Shown here in pieces: positions 24,730 through 33,116 of a stretch of DNA of 64,000 nt. The stretch spans positions 1,488,001 through 1,552,000 of the forward strand of contig CBDBIZ010000011.1 in NCBI GenBank assembly GCA_965206195.1, in the 5' to 3' direction. The stretch comes from JAAOIF01 sp965206195 (lineage in GTDB: Bacteria; Pseudomonadota; Gammaproteobacteria; PS1; Pseudothioglobaceae). The notes beneath the pieces are model-generated. The model did no database searches. It was not told the origin of the DNA and saw only the letters and a list, made by a program, of their open reading frames with translations. Positions within the stretch are counted from its first letter, which is position 1. The number at the start of each line of letters is the position of its first letter. Position numbers and translations under genes: made by a program.

Positions 24730-27434
24730 ACTACCAATCAGATTTTAAAGACCATCTAATAAACTTTGGTATTGGGTGCGGTAGTGAGATTATCGCTAAC
24801 GGTGAAATACAACGCTTTAAAAACACCTTAACCGCCAAAGCCAAGAAAAAAAACGCTTGGTATGTGATGTATCAAAGCGGGGATTTTTTCGCTGGTGCAT
24901 TTGGTGAGTGGCGTTTAAATATTCACGGTCAAAAGTGGCATTCTAATAACTTTGATGATTTAAACAAAAATGAGCGAAAAAAGATAGATAAGCAAATTGA
25001 TGAGCAAATCCAACAACAAAAGCGAGAGTTAGAGCAGTTACGAAAAACCGCCCGTAAGGAGTGTAAAAAAATATGGGATGAAAGTACCAAAGCCAACACC
25101 AACCACCCTTACTTAGCAAAAAAAGGTTTTGAGGTGATGGACTTAAATATCAAGGTAGATAAACAGAATAAATTGGTTATTCCGCTGTTTGATGAAACGG
25201 GCTTAATGCACAGCATACAAACTATTAAAGCAGACGGTTTTAAACAGTTTACAAAAGATGGTGCAATTAGTGGGCATTATTGCGTACTTGGCAATCAAAA
25301 GGAAAGCTATATTATTTTCATTTGTGAGGGATACGCCACCGCCTTATCTGTTTACTTGGCAACCGATAAGCAATACTGCGTGATTGTGGCTTTTAATGCT
25401 CATAACTTACTACCTGTGGCAAAAACATTTAACCGCTTGTACGGGGATAAAAGTATCGTTATTGCGGGTGATAATGACAGGTTTAAGGATAGCGGCAATA
25501 CTGGCTTAAGCGTTTGTGAAAAAATCAAGAATGAACTAGGCTTGCCATTTGTTATACCCAAGTTTACAGATGAAACCAAAGGCACGGATTTTAACGACCT
25601 ACACCAACAACAGGGGTTAGCAGTTGTTAAAAATCAAGTATCGATAGAGCATTTATTAAGCCCTAAAGATATTGGTAAAAGAAGTGTACCTGATGGGTTT
25701 TCACTTAGAGATAATGGGTTGTTTTATTTTGGCGGTGAAAGTGATGAACCAATAGAGATATGCGACCCATTGTACGTTACTGCCATATCAAGGGACGATA
25801 ATAACGAACGACAAGGGCGGTTATTAGAGTTTTACGATAAAGACGGTGTCCACAAAAAGTGGAATATGTCTATGGGTTTATTGGCTGGTGATGGCTTAGA
25901 AGTTAGAGCCAATTTAATGAATAGTGGTTTAAACATTGCACCAACACCAAGTGCTAGAAAACACCTATCTACCTATTTGCAAAAAGCAGACCCACAAGCA
26001 AGGGTAAGGACTGTATTAGGCACTGGGTGGTATTTTGATTGTTTTGTCCTGCCCAATAAAACCATAGGTGAGGACAAAACCAAAGAGCGAGTAATAATAC
26101 AAAGTGATGAAAGCCCTAATCCGTTTAAAACCAGTGGCAAACTTGAGGACTGGCAAGCAAATATTAGTCGTTACTGTGTTGGTAATAGCCGTTTATTATT
26201 GTCAGTGTCTTTGGCATTTGCGCCGCCATTGCTTGGAATACTAGACGTTGAACAAGGCGGGGTTAATCTCAAAGGCAATTCATCTACTGGCAAAAGCACC
26301 GCACTTAAAATGGCGTGTAGTGTGATGAGTGAGCCGAACAAATACCGTAAACAGTGGAAAGCCACCGTTAATGGCATTGAAGCAACAGCATCAAATCACA
26401 ATCATTTAATGCTTGCACTGGATGAAATGGGGCAAATGGACGCTAAACAACTAGGCGAAACCGCCTATATGCTATCCAATGGACAAGGCAAACAAAGAGC
26501 CAATAAAAAAGGTGGGGCAAGCCTATTAAGAGAATGGCAACTGATGATACTATCAACGGGCGAACTTAGTATTAAAGAGGCGATAGAAAGTATTGGCGGT
26601 AAAGTTAAAGCAGGTCAAGAAGTGCGAATGATTGACATTACTGCTGATGTTAAGCACGGCATTTATGATGAACTTCACGGCTTTAATAGTGGTGCGGAAT
26701 TATCAGAGTATCTAAACACTCAATCGCTTAAATATCACGGCACAGCCTTTGAAGTATTTTTAAACAAGTTGATTTTAAGTAAAGATAAGGTTAAACCGCT
26801 ATTTGATAGTATCAAGGGGAAATTTATTGAAGTTTTGCCTAAAAATATTGAAGTGGATGGACAAGTTAAGCGTGTTGCTAATCGCTTTGCTTTGATTGCC
26901 ACAGCGGGTGAATTAGCCACTAAATGGGGCGTTACTGGTTGGCAAGAGAATAACGCACTAGAGGCTTGCATTGTTTGCTTTAAAGATTGGATTGATCACC
27001 GTGGTGGTTATGGCTCACAGGAAGAAAGGGAAATGCTAGAGCAAGTGCGTGATGAAATCAGCAGACATCAACACAGTAACTTTATGGACTGGGAAAAATC
27101 TAAAACCGACAAGGCAATGCCAGTAAAAGAATTTTGGGGTTATTCTGTTAATCCGTCAGAAAATAGCAACGGGCAAGAATTATCAGGCTTTGAGTTTAGA
27201 TTGACTAATACTGGCTTTAAAGATGCTTGCAAAGGCTTTAACATTACTAAGGTTGCCAAGGCATTAAATAAGCATGGTTTGCTTTTAAGTAGTGGCGGTA
27301 AATCCACCTACCCAAAAACAGACCCAAGAACTAAAAAACAGGTACGTTTTTATATCATCAAAGGGGAGATTTTAACCCCAGTAGAACAGCCAAAAAATGA
27401 GCGTGAAACATTAAAATTAGAAGCAGTTGGATAG
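24726..27434 (+). CDS. Primase/helicase, DUF927 family (P4 alpha-like replication protein)
   Basis: 902 residues. Residues about 40-300 hold a zinc-less primase-like region and a Toprim fold: E201 in CEGYATA, D249 and D251 in AGDNDR. Residues about 320-680 are DUF927 with an SF3-like ATPase: Walker A GNSSTGKST (517-525) and Walker B LALDEMGQ (563-570). Primase and helicase on one chain, as in P4 alpha, would start replication of the element. An iteron array directly downstream is the likely origin. Regulated by the leader at 23862-24112. Confidence 0.92.
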   Translation: MNYQSDFKDHLINFGIGCGSEIIANGEIQRFKNTLTAKAKKKNAWYVMYQSGDFFAGAFGEWRLNIHGQKWHSNNFDDLNKNERKKIDKQIDEQIQQQKRELEQLRKTARKECKKIWDESTKANTNHPYLAKKGFEVMDLNIKVDKQNKLVIPLFDETGLMHSIQTIKADGFKQFTKDGAISGHYCVLGNQKESYIIFICEGYATALSVYLATDKQYCVIVAFNAHNLLPVAKTFNRLYGDKSIVIAGDNDRFKDSGNTGLSVCEKIKNELGLPFVIPKFTDETKGTDFNDLHQQQGLAVVKNQVSIEHLLSPKDIGKRSVPDGFSLRDNGLFYFGGESDEPIEICDPLYVTAISRDDNNERQGRLLEFYDKDGVHKKWNMSMGLLAGDGLEVRANLMNSGLNIAPTPSARKHLSTYLQKADPQARVRTVLGTGWYFDCFVLPNKTIGEDKTKERVIIQSDESPNPFKTSGKLEDWQANISRYCVGNSRLLLSVSLAFAPPLLGILDVEQGGVNLKGNSSTGKSTALKMACSVMSEPNKYRKQWKATVNGIEATASNHNHLMLALDEMGQMDAKQLGETAYMLSNGQGKQRANKKGGASLLREWQLMILSTGELSIKEAIESIGGKVKAGQEVRMIDITADVKHGIYDELHGFNSGAELSEYLNTQSLKYHGTAFEVFLNKLILSKDKVKPLFDSIKGKFIEVLPKNIEVDGQVKRVANRFALIATAGELATKWGVTGWQENNALEACIVCFKDWIDHRGGYGSQEEREMLEQVRDEISRHQHSNFMDWEKSKTDKAMPVKEFWGYSVNPSENSNGQELSGFEFRLTNTGFKDACKGFNITKVAKALNKHGLLLSSGGKSTYPKTDPRTKKQVRFYIIKGEILTPVEQPKNERETLKLEAVG

Positions 27435-27471
27435 TGAAAAGTTTTTGAAAATTCCTGTCTATTGTTTTTTT

Positions 27472-27718
27472 GGTGTATAGGGTGTATTTGGTGTATAGGT
27501 AAAATTCGATGTTGTTGTATCAGGGGTTGTAGAGGATTTGCCTACACACCTAAGAGGCTCAACCTATACACCTAATACACCTTTTGTTCATAATGGTATT
27601 TTTCCTAAGGTGTATAAGGTGTATAGGTTAGATGGTCAAGGTGTATAGGTAAAATCGCTATAGATACTACTACTAAAGGATTTTATTTTACCTATACACC
27701 AAATACACCCTATACACC
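27472..27718. repeat. Palindromic iteron array, probable replication origin
   Basis: About twelve copies of GGTGTATAGG or close variants in both orientations. The outer 34 bases form a perfect inverted repeat (27472-27505 and 27685-27718), each with three units spaced 9 bases. A second, inner inverted repeat (AACCTATACACC...TACACCTT at 27561-27583 against 27607-27629) has one mismatch. The centre is at 27595. It follows the primase/helicase gene, as in P4, where the origin and crr carry short iterons. The 27719-27854 remainder has no supported gene. Confidence 0.85.
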
Positions 27719-27854
27719 ATTTTTAGATAAGGGCTGAGTTTTTAGAAAAAATCATTTTTCGATTTTCCGTGAAACATTGTATTTATCGGGAAAATTTAAG
27801 CAGAAAAATTGCTAAAAATTAACCACAGAATAAAGCGTAAAATTTAACTTAAAT

Positions 27855-28883
27855 ATGGATAACAAGACTATGAAAAACGAACTAACAATACAAGACGAAT
27901 TAACCGATTTTTTACTTTACAACACCCCCAACGGTGATGTGAAAGTAGAAACCCTTTTATACAATGAAAATATATGGCTATCCCAAAAACGCATAGCCGA
28001 ATTATTTGGCGTTACCACACCTACAATTAATGAACATTTAAAAAATATTTTCAAATCTAACGAACTGGATGAAAATTCAGTTATTAGGAATTTCCGAACA
28101 ACTGCCACAGATGGAAAAAAATACAATACTAAATACTACAATTTAGACGCAATACTATCTGTTGGCTATCGTGTCAACTCACGCCAAGCCACCCAGTTTA
28201 GACAATGGGCAACACAAACCTTAAAAGAATATATTATTAAAGGCTTTGCGATGGATGATGAACGCCTTAAAAACGGTCAATACTTCGGTAAAGACTACTT
28301 TAAAGAACTACTAGAACGTGTCCGCTCAATTAGAGCCAGCGAAAGACGAATATATCAACAAATTACCGATATATTTTCTGAGTGCTGTATTGATTACGAT
28401 AAAACCTCTGAAATCACTAAGCACTTCTACGCTAACGTGCAAAATAAATTCCACTACACTATTACTGGACAGACTGCGGCTGAAATCGTCAATAGCCATG
28501 TTGATAAAAACTTGCCTAATGCAGGTCTACAAACTTGGAAAAATGCCCCTGATGGCAGAATATTAAAATCTGATGTGCTGGTGGCAAAGAACTACCTAAA
28601 AGAAGATGAAATCAAAAAATTAGAACGCACCATTGCCAGTTACTTTGACTATATCGAAAATCAAATAGAACAACGCAAAGAATTGACGATGGAGGACTTT
28701 AGTCAATCAGTGGACAAATTCCTTAATTTTAACGACTTTAAAATATTAGACGGCTTCGGTCATATCTCACACCAAAAAGCCAAAGAAAAAGCCTATTTAG
28801 AATATGACGAATTTAACAAAACTCAAAAAATTAATTCTGATTTTGATAAGACTATCAAAAAACTAAAGACAAATAAACATTAA
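27855..28883 (+). CDS. rhuM: RhuM-family protein
   Basis: 342 residues. N-terminal part with WLSQKRIAELFGVTTPTINEHLKNIF (helix-turn-helix-like) and FRTTATDGKKYNTKYYNLDAILSVGYRVNS, the RhuM signature, then RQWATQTLKEYIIKGFAMDDERLK. The C-terminal half is helical and charged. Named after a Salmonella SPI-3 gene; the molecular role is not established, possibly DNA-linked. Common on mobile elements. ATG at 27870 is an alternative start. Confidence 0.9.
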   Translation: MDNKTMKNELTIQDELTDFLLYNTPNGDVKVETLLYNENIWLSQKRIAELFGVTTPTINEHLKNIFKSNELDENSVIRNFRTTATDGKKYNTKYYNLDAILSVGYRVNSRQATQFRQWATQTLKEYIIKGFAMDDERLKNGQYFGKDYFKELLERVRSIRASERRIYQQITDIFSECCIDYDKTSEITKHFYANVQNKFHYTITGQTAAEIVNSHVDKNLPNAGLQTWKNAPDGRILKSDVLVAKNYLKEDEIKKLERTIASYFDYIENQIEQRKELTMEDFSQSVDKFLNFNDFKILDGFGHISHQKAKEKAYLEYDEFNKTQKINSDFDKTIKKLKTNKH

Positions 28884-28903
28884 TTAACAATTGGAGTAAT
28901 TGT

Positions 28904-29254
28904 ATGGATAACTACGTTTTTTATAAATATTTACAAAGTGTCGGCTATTATGACCATAATAACAAAATTAAAAACATTCTAAAAGAATTAAAAAAACTAG
29001 ATTGTAATGGTTATTATCCTTTACATCTAGAACCAAGCGAGTTTGATAAAATAAAACTAGTGTTAAATTATTGTAAAAATAACAGCAATATAAAGACCTT
29101 CTATGATGTGGAAAGCAGATTAGATTTAACCGACAAAAGACATAAATTATTGACTGTATTATTATATTACATGGCAGAATATCAAAATTTAATTGATGAA
29201 CTTCTACCACAGTCTGCTGTTGAATATTACAATATATTCAAAAAAGAAGTATAA
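28904..29254 (+). CDS. Hypothetical element protein C
   Basis: 116 residues; GGAG lies before the ATG. Low-complexity, rich in N, K, Y and L, with no membrane segment. It sits eight bases before the second hicB gene and could be co-transcribed with it. I do not recognise the family. Confidence 0.5.
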   Translation: MDNYVFYKYLQSVGYYDHNNKIKNILKELKKLDCNGYYPLHLEPSEFDKIKLVLNYCKNNSNIKTFYDVESRLDLTDKRHKLLTVLLYYMAEYQNLIDELLPQSAVEYYNIFKKEV

Positions 29255-29262
29255 TAACTACC

Positions 29263-29574
29263 ATGAAAGCAAATATTACAATTGATATTAAGGCAGAATT
29301 TGTAAAAGACAAAGATGGCTATACCGCATACGCCGATGTTTTTAATGCTTATGGTATGGGTAACACCAAAATTGAAGCGCAAAGAAGCCTAAAACAAGCC
29401 ATTGATATTTATGTTGATGAGTATATGCGTTTGGGTGTTTTATTTGATAAATTGCAAGAGTTTGGCTTTAAAAAGAGCGTCATTATTCCTAAGCCAAAAA
29501 AGAATAAAACCTACAAAAAAATCAACTACGATATACCTCTAAATAACTATGGCAAAGAAAGGCTACACGCATAA
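29263..29574 (+). CDS. HicB-like antitoxin (pair 2)
   Basis: 103 residues with the HicB_LK-type half (KDKDGYTAYADVFNAYGMGNTKIEAQRSLKQAIDIYVDEYM). The rest is basic and does not show the RHH helix of pair 1. It overlaps the following toxin gene by 26 bases, so the order is antitoxin first, the opposite of pair 1. Assigned by domain and by its neighbour. Confidence 0.75.
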   Translation: MKANITIDIKAEFVKDKDGYTAYADVFNAYGMGNTKIEAQRSLKQAIDIYVDEYMRLGVLFDKLQEFGFKKSVIIPKPKKNKTYKKINYDIPLNNYGKERLHA

Positions 29575-29812
29575 AATAACGCCAATCAAGCCGAATAAGG
29601 CTATCAAAATCTTTAAACAATTAGGTTTTAAACAAGTGCCAAGTGCTGGCGGTGGTAGTCATATGGTATTCAAGAAAAATCCTAATAACATAGACTTTTT
29701 AGTATTGGTCAAACACGGAAGTAATCCTATAACACCTGATGCTATAAAAAGAATGTTGAAAAATGGAAAAATTACCGAAAAACAGTACTTAGACGCTTTC
29801 AACTCCATCTAG
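29549..29812 (+). CDS. HicA-family mRNA interferase toxin (pair 2)
   Basis: 87 residues with the classical HicA core: KIFKQLGFKQVPSAGGGSHMVFKK, with catalytic H in GSH, then VKHGSNPITPDAIKRMLKNGKIT. Should cut mRNA in a translation-independent way. Overlaps the antitoxin-like gene by 26 bases. Only about 70 bases separate it from a possible microprotein. Confidence 0.82.
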   Translation: MAKKGYTHKITPIKPNKAIKIFKQLGFKQVPSAGGGSHMVFKKNPNNIDFLVLVKHGSNPITPDAIKRMLKNGKITEKQYLDAFNSI

Positions 29813-29821
29813 TTTATTCGT

Positions 29822-29893
29822 ATGAAATTAACACATAATCAAAAAATAGTTATTTGGGTTTGGGTAATGGTGCTACTTATTCTTGCTATTTAA
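29822..29893 (+). CDS. Candidate 23-residue membrane microprotein
   Basis: Open frame MKLTHNQKIVIWVWVMVLLI followed by LAI and TAA: a short basic head and one hydrophobic helix, the shape of small membrane toxins and regulatory peptides. It lies ten bases after hicA 2 on the same strand. No clear ribosome binding site, so translation is uncertain. Confidence 0.35.
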   Translation: MKLTHNQKIVIWVWVMVLLILAI

Positions 29894-29919
29894 ACGCTTG
29901 ATTAAAAAATCCTTGATTT

Positions 29920-30480
29920 TCAGTAATAATTACCAGGAAAAACATCGTTGATATTTTGCTTTGGCTTTTTAGAAAATATACTTTTAACCCAGTCAAAAAC
30001 ATCAAAACCGTTTCTCTCTGCAACACTCCACAAAAATACCACAGTGCCAACCAACGCAACTGCAGCAACTGCACCTTTGTTTGATGTTTCGTGAATTTCG
30101 GAGGTCTCTATATTTTCCTGTTTTTCTGACTGCACAGCCTTAACGATATCTACTTTTATATCATTATCGTTATCAAAAGTATAGCCATCCTCACCATCTT
30201 CTTCTAAATACTCATCCTCGATAACGTGGTTATCTGTAATCATGCCATCATTGGCATAAATATTTAGCCCTTGAGAATTAAGCGTTTTACCTGCAAAAAC
30301 GTAACCTTTGTTTTCATAAAAAGCGATAAGTTGTTTCAGGTAATACTCTGGCATTTCAAATTTACCCGCCTCAAATAAAGACAAATAGCCACGATTAATA
30401 TCTGCACCTTGTGCGGTTTTATTCTGAGAAATATTAAGGCTTTCTCTCGCCTGTTTTGATTGCTGTCCTGTAATTAGCAT
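29920..30480 (-). CDS. XRE-family regulator with a C-terminal membrane segment
   Basis: 186 residues. Residues 1-60 are a Cro/CI-type helix-turn-helix (SKQARESLNISQNKTAQGADINRGYLSLFEAGKF). A hydrophobic stretch VAAVALVGTVVFLWSV (about 138-153) is followed by a basic tail, so the protein may be held at the membrane with its DNA-binding domain in the cytoplasm. GAGG lies eight bases before the ATG. The GTTACA repeat at 30516-30536 is in its promoter region and may be its operator. Could be the element's repressor; this is inference. Confidence 0.75.
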   Translation of the reverse strand: MLITGQQSKQARESLNISQNKTAQGADINRGYLSLFEAGKFEMPEYYLKQLIAFYENKGYVFAGKTLNSQGLNIYANDGMITDNHVIEDEYLEEDGEDGYTFDNDNDIKVDIVKAVQSEKQENIETSEIHETSNKGAVAAVALVGTVVFLWSVAERNGFDVFDWVKSIFSKKPKQNINDVFPGNYY

Positions 30481-30515
30481 TTTTTACCTCATTTATTGTT
30501 AAACAAGGCTTACAG

Positions 30516-30536
30516 GTTACACTATAGTTACATTTT
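30516..30536. repeat. Right copy of the end-proximal repeat
   Basis: GTTACACTATAGTTACATTT plus one T; one base differs from the left copy at 20172-20192, same direction. It is 80 bases inside the right end and upstream of the XRE gene start. Confidence 0.55.
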
Positions 30537-30559
30537 GTCAAATTTTGGCGAAAAATGTA

Positions 30560-30590
30560 TGGATAAATAACGCTTGATAATCAAGCGTTA
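30560..30590 (-). terminator. Terminator after tRNA-Arg, supplied by the element
   Basis: Perfect ten-base stem TAACGCTTGA/TCAAGCGTTA with a TAA loop (30568-30590); on the minus strand TTATTTAT follows. It lies 27 bases past the tRNA 3' end, so it can replace the terminator displaced by insertion. Confidence 0.55.
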
Positions 30591-30616
30591 AACCTTGTTA
30601 AATAAAGGCTTTAGAG

Positions 30617-30662
30617 TTGGTGCGCTCGAGGTGATTCGAACACCCGACATTTGGCTTCGGAG
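30617..30662. repeat. Right attachment site copy (inside tRNA-Arg)
   Basis: Perfect 46-base match to 19995-20040. It overlaps the 3' half of the intact tRNA-Arg gene, so integration keeps the tRNA whole. Confidence 0.93.
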
Positions 30663-30694
30663 GCCAATACTCTATCCAGCTGAGCTACGAGCGC
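30618..30694 (-). tRNA. tRNA-Arg(CCG)
   Basis: 77 bases with CCA encoded. Acceptor GCGCTCG/CGAGCGC pairs, D stem, anticodon stem TTGGC/GCCAA with loop CTCCGAA (anticodon CCG), T arm GGTGTTCGAATCACC. Serves as the attachment site for the element to its left. Confidence 0.95.
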
Positions 30695-30720
30695 ATATAA
30701 ATGCAAAATATGTATATTGA

Positions 30721-31041
30721 CTAACTGTCGTTAGAACAAAAAACAGCTTGCATATTGGCAACCAATTTTAAAATTTTAGCATCTTTAACTTTACATAAAA
30801 TTTTATTACCATCACGCCGAGATTCAATAATTTCTTTAGTTCTAAGAATATCAATATGTTGTGAGATATTAGACTGAGAAGAGCCCACTTTCTTAACAAT
30901 TTCAAGTACTGGCATTTCTTCATTTTTAAGCGCACATAAAATTTTTAAACGCAACGGGTGTGCCATTGCTTTTAAGGCCTTAGTAGCCTTTTCAATGTCT
31001 TCTTCTTTTTCCAATAAAGTTACTTCACTTATCATCATCAA
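30721..31041 (-). CDS. ArsR-family repressor, probable persulfide sensor (SqrR/BigR type)
   Basis: 106 residues; winged helix with KAMAHPLRLKILCALKN and SSQSNISQHIDILRTKEIIE. Cysteines stand at 36 (helix 2), 83 and 102. The 36/102 spacing of 66 equals that of SqrR (41/107), BigR (42/108) and YgaV (33/99), which form a tetrasulfide with persulfides. This makes control of sulfide genes likely, though by comparison only. Metal-site residues of ArsR/SmtB are not obvious. No sulfide gene is adjacent in the window. Confidence 0.85.
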   Translation of the reverse strand: MMMISEVTLLEKEEDIEKATKALKAMAHPLRLKILCALKNEEMPVLEIVKKVGSSQSNISQHIDILRTKEIIESRRDGNKILCKVKDAKILKLVANMQAVFCSNDS

Positions 31042-31053
31042 ATACTCGCTATA

Positions 31054-31647
31054 TTAGTTAAATTTTTCTAGAATTTTATAAATGCCATATCTTCTTGCTT
31101 GAATTAATACCACTTTTTGATAATAATTAATCAAACTGTCGTTATTTAACACAATATCAAAAATCTGCCATTTTTTGTTGTCATTTTGGTGAAACAACAA
31201 GTCAATATAAAAACCAAATGCGTAATAATTATTCACCCTAAGTTTGACCAAAATATTATTATTCATAATAGGTCTTGCAGAAACAAAACTAAGTGAAGTT
31301 GAATTGATTTGAGACAACTTAGACAATAAAATAGCAACAATATTGTCTTTTAATTTATTAGCAAAAGATTGAACTTCTGCCTGACTAAAATCTGTATTCA
31401 GCACCCATAAAACTTCATTGGCGATATAATTAAAATCAAATAAAGGGGTAATTTCCCTCTCAAGCAGTATGTTGGCTGCTTTTGGTAGGTGTTGTGCTTT
31501 GGATAATTGATTGAGCTTAACAATAACCGATTGAATAGTTTCAACAGGACTATCGTCTAGTGCCTTTGTTGTTTCTGTCTGATTTGCGAATACAACCGAT
31601 GATATAAATAAACCCAGTATTGATAAAATTAGATTCACTCTTTTCAC
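31054..31647 (-). CDS. MlaC/Ttg2D-family periplasmic lipid-binding protein
   Basis: 197 residues from a GTG start; GGGAG precedes it. Signal peptide about 1-21 (ISSVVFA then N). MlaC family features: LLEREITPLFDFNYIANEVLW and the late IDLLFHQNDNKKWQIFDIVLNNDSLINYY. MlaC carries phospholipids between outer and inner membranes. No Mla transporter genes are beside it, so it is a lone copy here. It overlaps nothing and shares a minus orientation with the ArsR gene. Confidence 0.85.
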   Translation of the reverse strand: MKRVNLILSILGLFISSVVFANQTETTKALDDSPVETIQSVIVKLNQLSKAQHLPKAANILLEREITPLFDFNYIANEVLWVLNTDFSQAEVQSFANKLKDNIVAILLSKLSQINSTSLSFVSARPIMNNNILVKLRVNNYYAFGFYIDLLFHQNDNKKWQIFDIVLNNDSLINYYQKVVLIQARRYGIYKILEKFN

Positions 31648-31757
31648 GTTTTCTCCCTGTATATATAAAAAACCAAGTAAAATTTACAAAATTACAAAAG
31701 GCCTGTATAACTTTCACAGTATTATATTTAAACTTTCTATAACCAAACAATTATATT

Positions 31758-33116
31758 ATGCTTTTCTTTAATTTTTTTAAACATCTGTCTTTCCTGGTAT
31801 TTTGCTATACTTTACTAAGTACGCCATTTGTCCATGCACAAACTAATACTAACAAACAAAAACTAGAGGCTTTTTTTACAGATTTAGAATCATTTAGCAA
31901 GGTATTTAGCAGTATCAAGCAGCTCTATGTTGATGAAACCACCAATAAAGAATTATTTGATCATGCTATCAAAGGTATGGTTAATGGGTTGGACCCGCAC
32001 TCAAATTACCTAAAGCCCAGACAACAACAAGATTTGCTTGAAAATGCTTCGGGTAAATTTGGTGGATTAGGTATTGTTATCGACATGAAGGATGAAGCGA
32101 TTCAGGTCGTTTCCCCGATTGATGACACTCCTGCTTATCGTGCTGGCATTCAAACGGGTGATTTAATTATCAAAATTGGTGACAAGCCAGTTCGCGGCAT
32201 GACGCTGGAAGACGGTGTAAACTTGATGCGTGGAGAGCCAAATACCGATATTAAACTCACTATTTTACGTAAAAACAAAAAGCCTTTTGTGGTCAATATT
32301 ACCCGTCAGATTATCACCATTACTTCGGTCAAAGGTTATTTGTTAGAGCATAACATTGGCTATATTCGTATTGCTAGTTTCCAAAACCCAACCATCAATC
32401 TATTAAAAGAAATACTTGAACGTTTAGTTAAAGAGAATGAACAACAACTTACATCACTCATTCTTGATTTAAGAAACAATCCGGGCGGGGTTCTTAATAG
32501 TGCCGTGGATATCGCTAATTTATTTATTGATAAAGAGGGTTTGGTGGTTTATACCAAGGGTCGTATTCCCAGTTCAAACCTTAAATTTAAAACTAAGCCT
32601 GGTGATATTATCAACGGCGCACCTATAGTGGTTTTAATCAATGAAGGCTCCGCTTCAGCATCAGAAATTGTCGCTGGTGCACTACAAGACCACCAACGTG
32701 CTATTATCATGGGCAAGGCTTCATTTGGTAAAGGCTCGGTGCAAACCATCATTGAATTACCCGAAGGCTATGGTTTAAAAGTAACCACAGCGCGCTACTA
32801 CACACCACTTGGACGCTCTATTCAAGCCAAAGGCATTGAACCAGATGTTGCTTTAAAAAATATCAGTCTTGAAAATGAAGAAGAGGACAGTGTGATTGAT
32901 ACTAAAGAAAGTGATTTGACGGGTCATTTAGAGGTTGAAGACCCTTCCAAATTATCCACTGAAGAAATTTTAAACTCACAAAAATACAACAAAACCGAGC
33001 AAAACAAAAAAGCCATTGAACAGCTTAAAAAGGATTATTTTATCCATGAGGCCAGCAATTTGCTCAAAGCGCTAACCGTACTTAATAAGCCTCAAAAGAT
33101 TGATAAACAAGAATAA
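31758..33116 (+). CDS. ctpA: Carboxyl-terminal processing protease (S41 family, PDZ)
   Basis: 452 residues. Signal peptide 1-27 (ends VHAQ); PDZ domain about 95-185 (GGLGIVIDM, GDKPVRGMTLEDGVNLMRGE); catalytic S300 in GSASASE and K325 in ASFGKG. It trims periplasmic proteins in envelope maintenance. Its stop shares the first base of parA. Confidence 0.93.
   Translation: MLFFNFFKHLSFLVFCYTLLSTPFVHAQTNTNKQKLEAFFTDLESFSKVFSSIKQLYVDETTNKELFDHAIKGMVNGLDPHSNYLKPRQQQDLLENASGKFGGLGIVIDMKDEAIQVVSPIDDTPAYRAGIQTGDLIIKIGDKPVRGMTLEDGVNLMRGEPNTDIKLTILRKNKKPFVVNITRQIITITSVKGYLLEHNIGYIRIASFQNPTINLLKEILERLVKENEQQLTSLILDLRNNPGGVLNSAVDIANLFIDKEGLVVYTKGRIPSSNLKFKTKPGDIINGAPIVVLINEGSASASEIVAGALQDHQRAIIMGKASFGKGSVQTIIELPEGYGLKVTTARYYTPLGRSIQAKGIEPDVALKNISLENEEEDSVIDTKESDLTGHLEVEDPSKLSTEEILNSQKYNKTEQNKKAIEQLKKDYFIHEASNLLKALTVLNKPQKIDKQE

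Larger units (their letters stand above)
19995..30662. mobile_element. 10.6 kb integrative element in tRNA-Arg(CCG), P4-satellite-like
   Basis: Bounded by a 46-base perfect direct repeat; the right copy is the 3' half of an intact tRNA-Arg gene and the left copy is a truncated tRNA end. It carries a tyrosine integrase, an AlpA-like protein, a primase/helicase with adjacent iteron array, RhuM, two HicAB pairs and an XRE regulator. No capsid, tail, conjugation or rep-relaxase genes are seen, so it probably relies on a helper for spread, like P4-type satellites. That comparison is inference. Confidence 0.88.
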
